Below are positions 63,387 to 64,000 of a DNA stretch of 64,000 nucleotides, in pieces. The stretch comes from Chitinophagaceae bacterium UBA1946. Its GTDB lineage: Bacteria; Bacteroidota; Bacteroidia; Chitinophagales; Chitinophagaceae. The stretch spans positions 49,688 to 113,687 of the forward strand of contig DDEU01000002.1 in the NCBI GenBank assembly GCA_002336815.1, given 5' to 3'. A program made the translations under genes and the position numbers. The notes below the pieces were generated by a model that saw only the letters and a list, made by a program, of their open reading frames with translations, was not told where the DNA came from and made no database searches. Numbering within the stretch: the first letter of the stretch is position 1; each line of letters starts with the position of its first letter.

Positions 63387-64000
63387 TTATTTTTTCATTT
63401 GGTACAATGCAGGCGTATGATCATTCACTGTGATGAGCAAAGCCCTGCTGTCTTTTATTTTTATTTCCCTGATATCTTTGATAGCACCTCTTAAAGAAAG
63501 GCCTGACACCCTTGGCTCCTGCCAACTGTAATGACCCTTGCCATCATTCAGCAGTACTGCTCCGTAACTCCCGTCCAACCGGCCAAACTGCGGCGGAAAC
63601 TCAAACAGGTTGCCGCCCAGTATAAGGTCAGGTTTACCATCTTTATTAATATCGGTTGATGCGATCGCATTCACACTTGATAACTGCACCATGTATGGCA
63701 GCGGCTGTATCGTAAAATGGCCCTTGCCATCATTGATCGCTACCACCGACTGGCAATAGTTAAATAATTGTTGTTTTGACCGATCTATTACTTCCTTACT
63801 GAACAGGTCCTGTATTGTTTTGCGGGCATAGTCTGCATGTTTTAAATTCTCTTTCTTCAAGCCCGGGAACTGGTCAGTGATCTCACGCTTTAAAAAAACC
63901 GGCATGTCTTTACCATTGATCGTTCTTGTTAAAAATTGCTCGGCTGTTCCATTGCCATCAAAATCATTCAGCCACAGTTTGGCAGGATGTTCTTTATCCG
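63387..64000 (-). CDS. FG-GAP/VCBS repeat protein (C-terminal part, cut by window edge)
   Basis: At least 204 codons; the 5' end lies beyond the window. The reading continues through the Met at 63905 (upstream: KLWLNDFDGNGTAEQFLT) and matches the end of the neighbouring 1115-aa paralogue (LYFNDFDDNGKKEQVLT). Visible elements are TDINKDGKPDLILGGN and a closing beta-strand region. It is the upstream gene of a tandem pair, 19 bp apart. Confidence 0.8.
   Translation of the reverse strand, partial: DKEHPAKLWLNDFDGNGTAEQFLTRTINGKDMPVFLKREITDQFPGLKKENLKHADYARKTIQDLFSKEVIDRSKQQLFNYCQSVVAINDGKGHFTIQPLPYMVQLSSVNAIASTDINKDGKPDLILGGNLFEFPPQFGRLDGSYGAVLLNDGKGHYSWQEPRVSGLSLRGAIKDIREIKIKDSRALLITVNDHTPALYQMKK

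Noticed and set aside
1..64000. tRNA, rRNA, CRISPR arrays, insertion sequences, phage genes
   Set aside because: No tRNA T-loop patterns, regularly spaced direct repeats, transposase or integrase motifs were seen on either strand.

Overview
The window comes from a member of the Bacteroidota, most likely family Chitinophagaceae. The evidence is a SusC/SusD pair, promoters of the Bacteroidota type (a TAnnTTTG -7 element, once with a TTTG -33 element 20 bp upstream), a TamL lipoprotein next to TamB, a T9SS type B sorting domain, membrane-anchored triple-tyrosine/LuxR-type regulators and many lipoproteins. No tRNA, rRNA, CRISPR array, integrase or transposase was seen.

Layout, left to right. 1-2834: end of an exopolysaccharide export operon (partial Wzz protein, SLBB/Wza-like protein). 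3181-5299: galM-galK. 5300-9639 (minus): ABC-F ATPase, a secreted SprB-repeat-like protein and a small membrane protein. 9676-21918: a beta-1,3-glucan (laminarin-type) utilization locus with a GH16 enzyme, a heptaheme cytochrome lipoprotein, a membrane-spanning sensor/regulator, and a divergent operon of SusC, SusD, a PKD-type surface protein and a Calx-beta/GH16 lipoprotein. 22152-22742: an RsuA/RluE-type pseudouridine synthase.

23113-37206 (all minus) is a disaccharide island without SusC/D. It holds an amylosucrase-type GH13, fructokinase, a sugar-porter MFS, a VOC protein, a GH13 lipoprotein, an SLC45-like MFS, a cytoplasmic GH37 trehalase, another MFS, a LacI regulator and a second, periplasmic GH37. 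Sucrose and trehalose are the likely substrates. LacI-type operators (core GCAAACGnTTGC) lie before the SLC45-like operon and the susC operon, and near 54.6 and 57.8 kb. The gaps around the fructokinase gene hold a dispersed repeat (TTTGCCACGAAT...ATTAGTGTAATTCGTG).

37332-44868: tamB-tamL, where tamB has no ATG/GTG/TTG start that keeps its membrane anchor. 44946-46220: NhaD antiporter. 46382-54560 (minus): the most unusual block, with two vanadium-haloperoxidase/PAP2-like lipoproteins, two outer-membrane beta-barrel proteins between them, a FecA-like TonB receptor and a small anchored protein. 54716-64000: GH65 enzyme, an anchored SRPBCC/GyrI-like protein, a large T9SS-secreted protein and two FG-GAP/UnbV-type proteins, the second cut by the window edge.

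The main points for follow-up are the haloperoxidase/porin/TonB cluster (with an altered active site in one copy), the shared LacI operator set, the TTGATGTA repeats before susC, the periplasmic GH37 that has lost its expected catalytic glutamate, and the identical TGGGH tails on two different MFS transporters.
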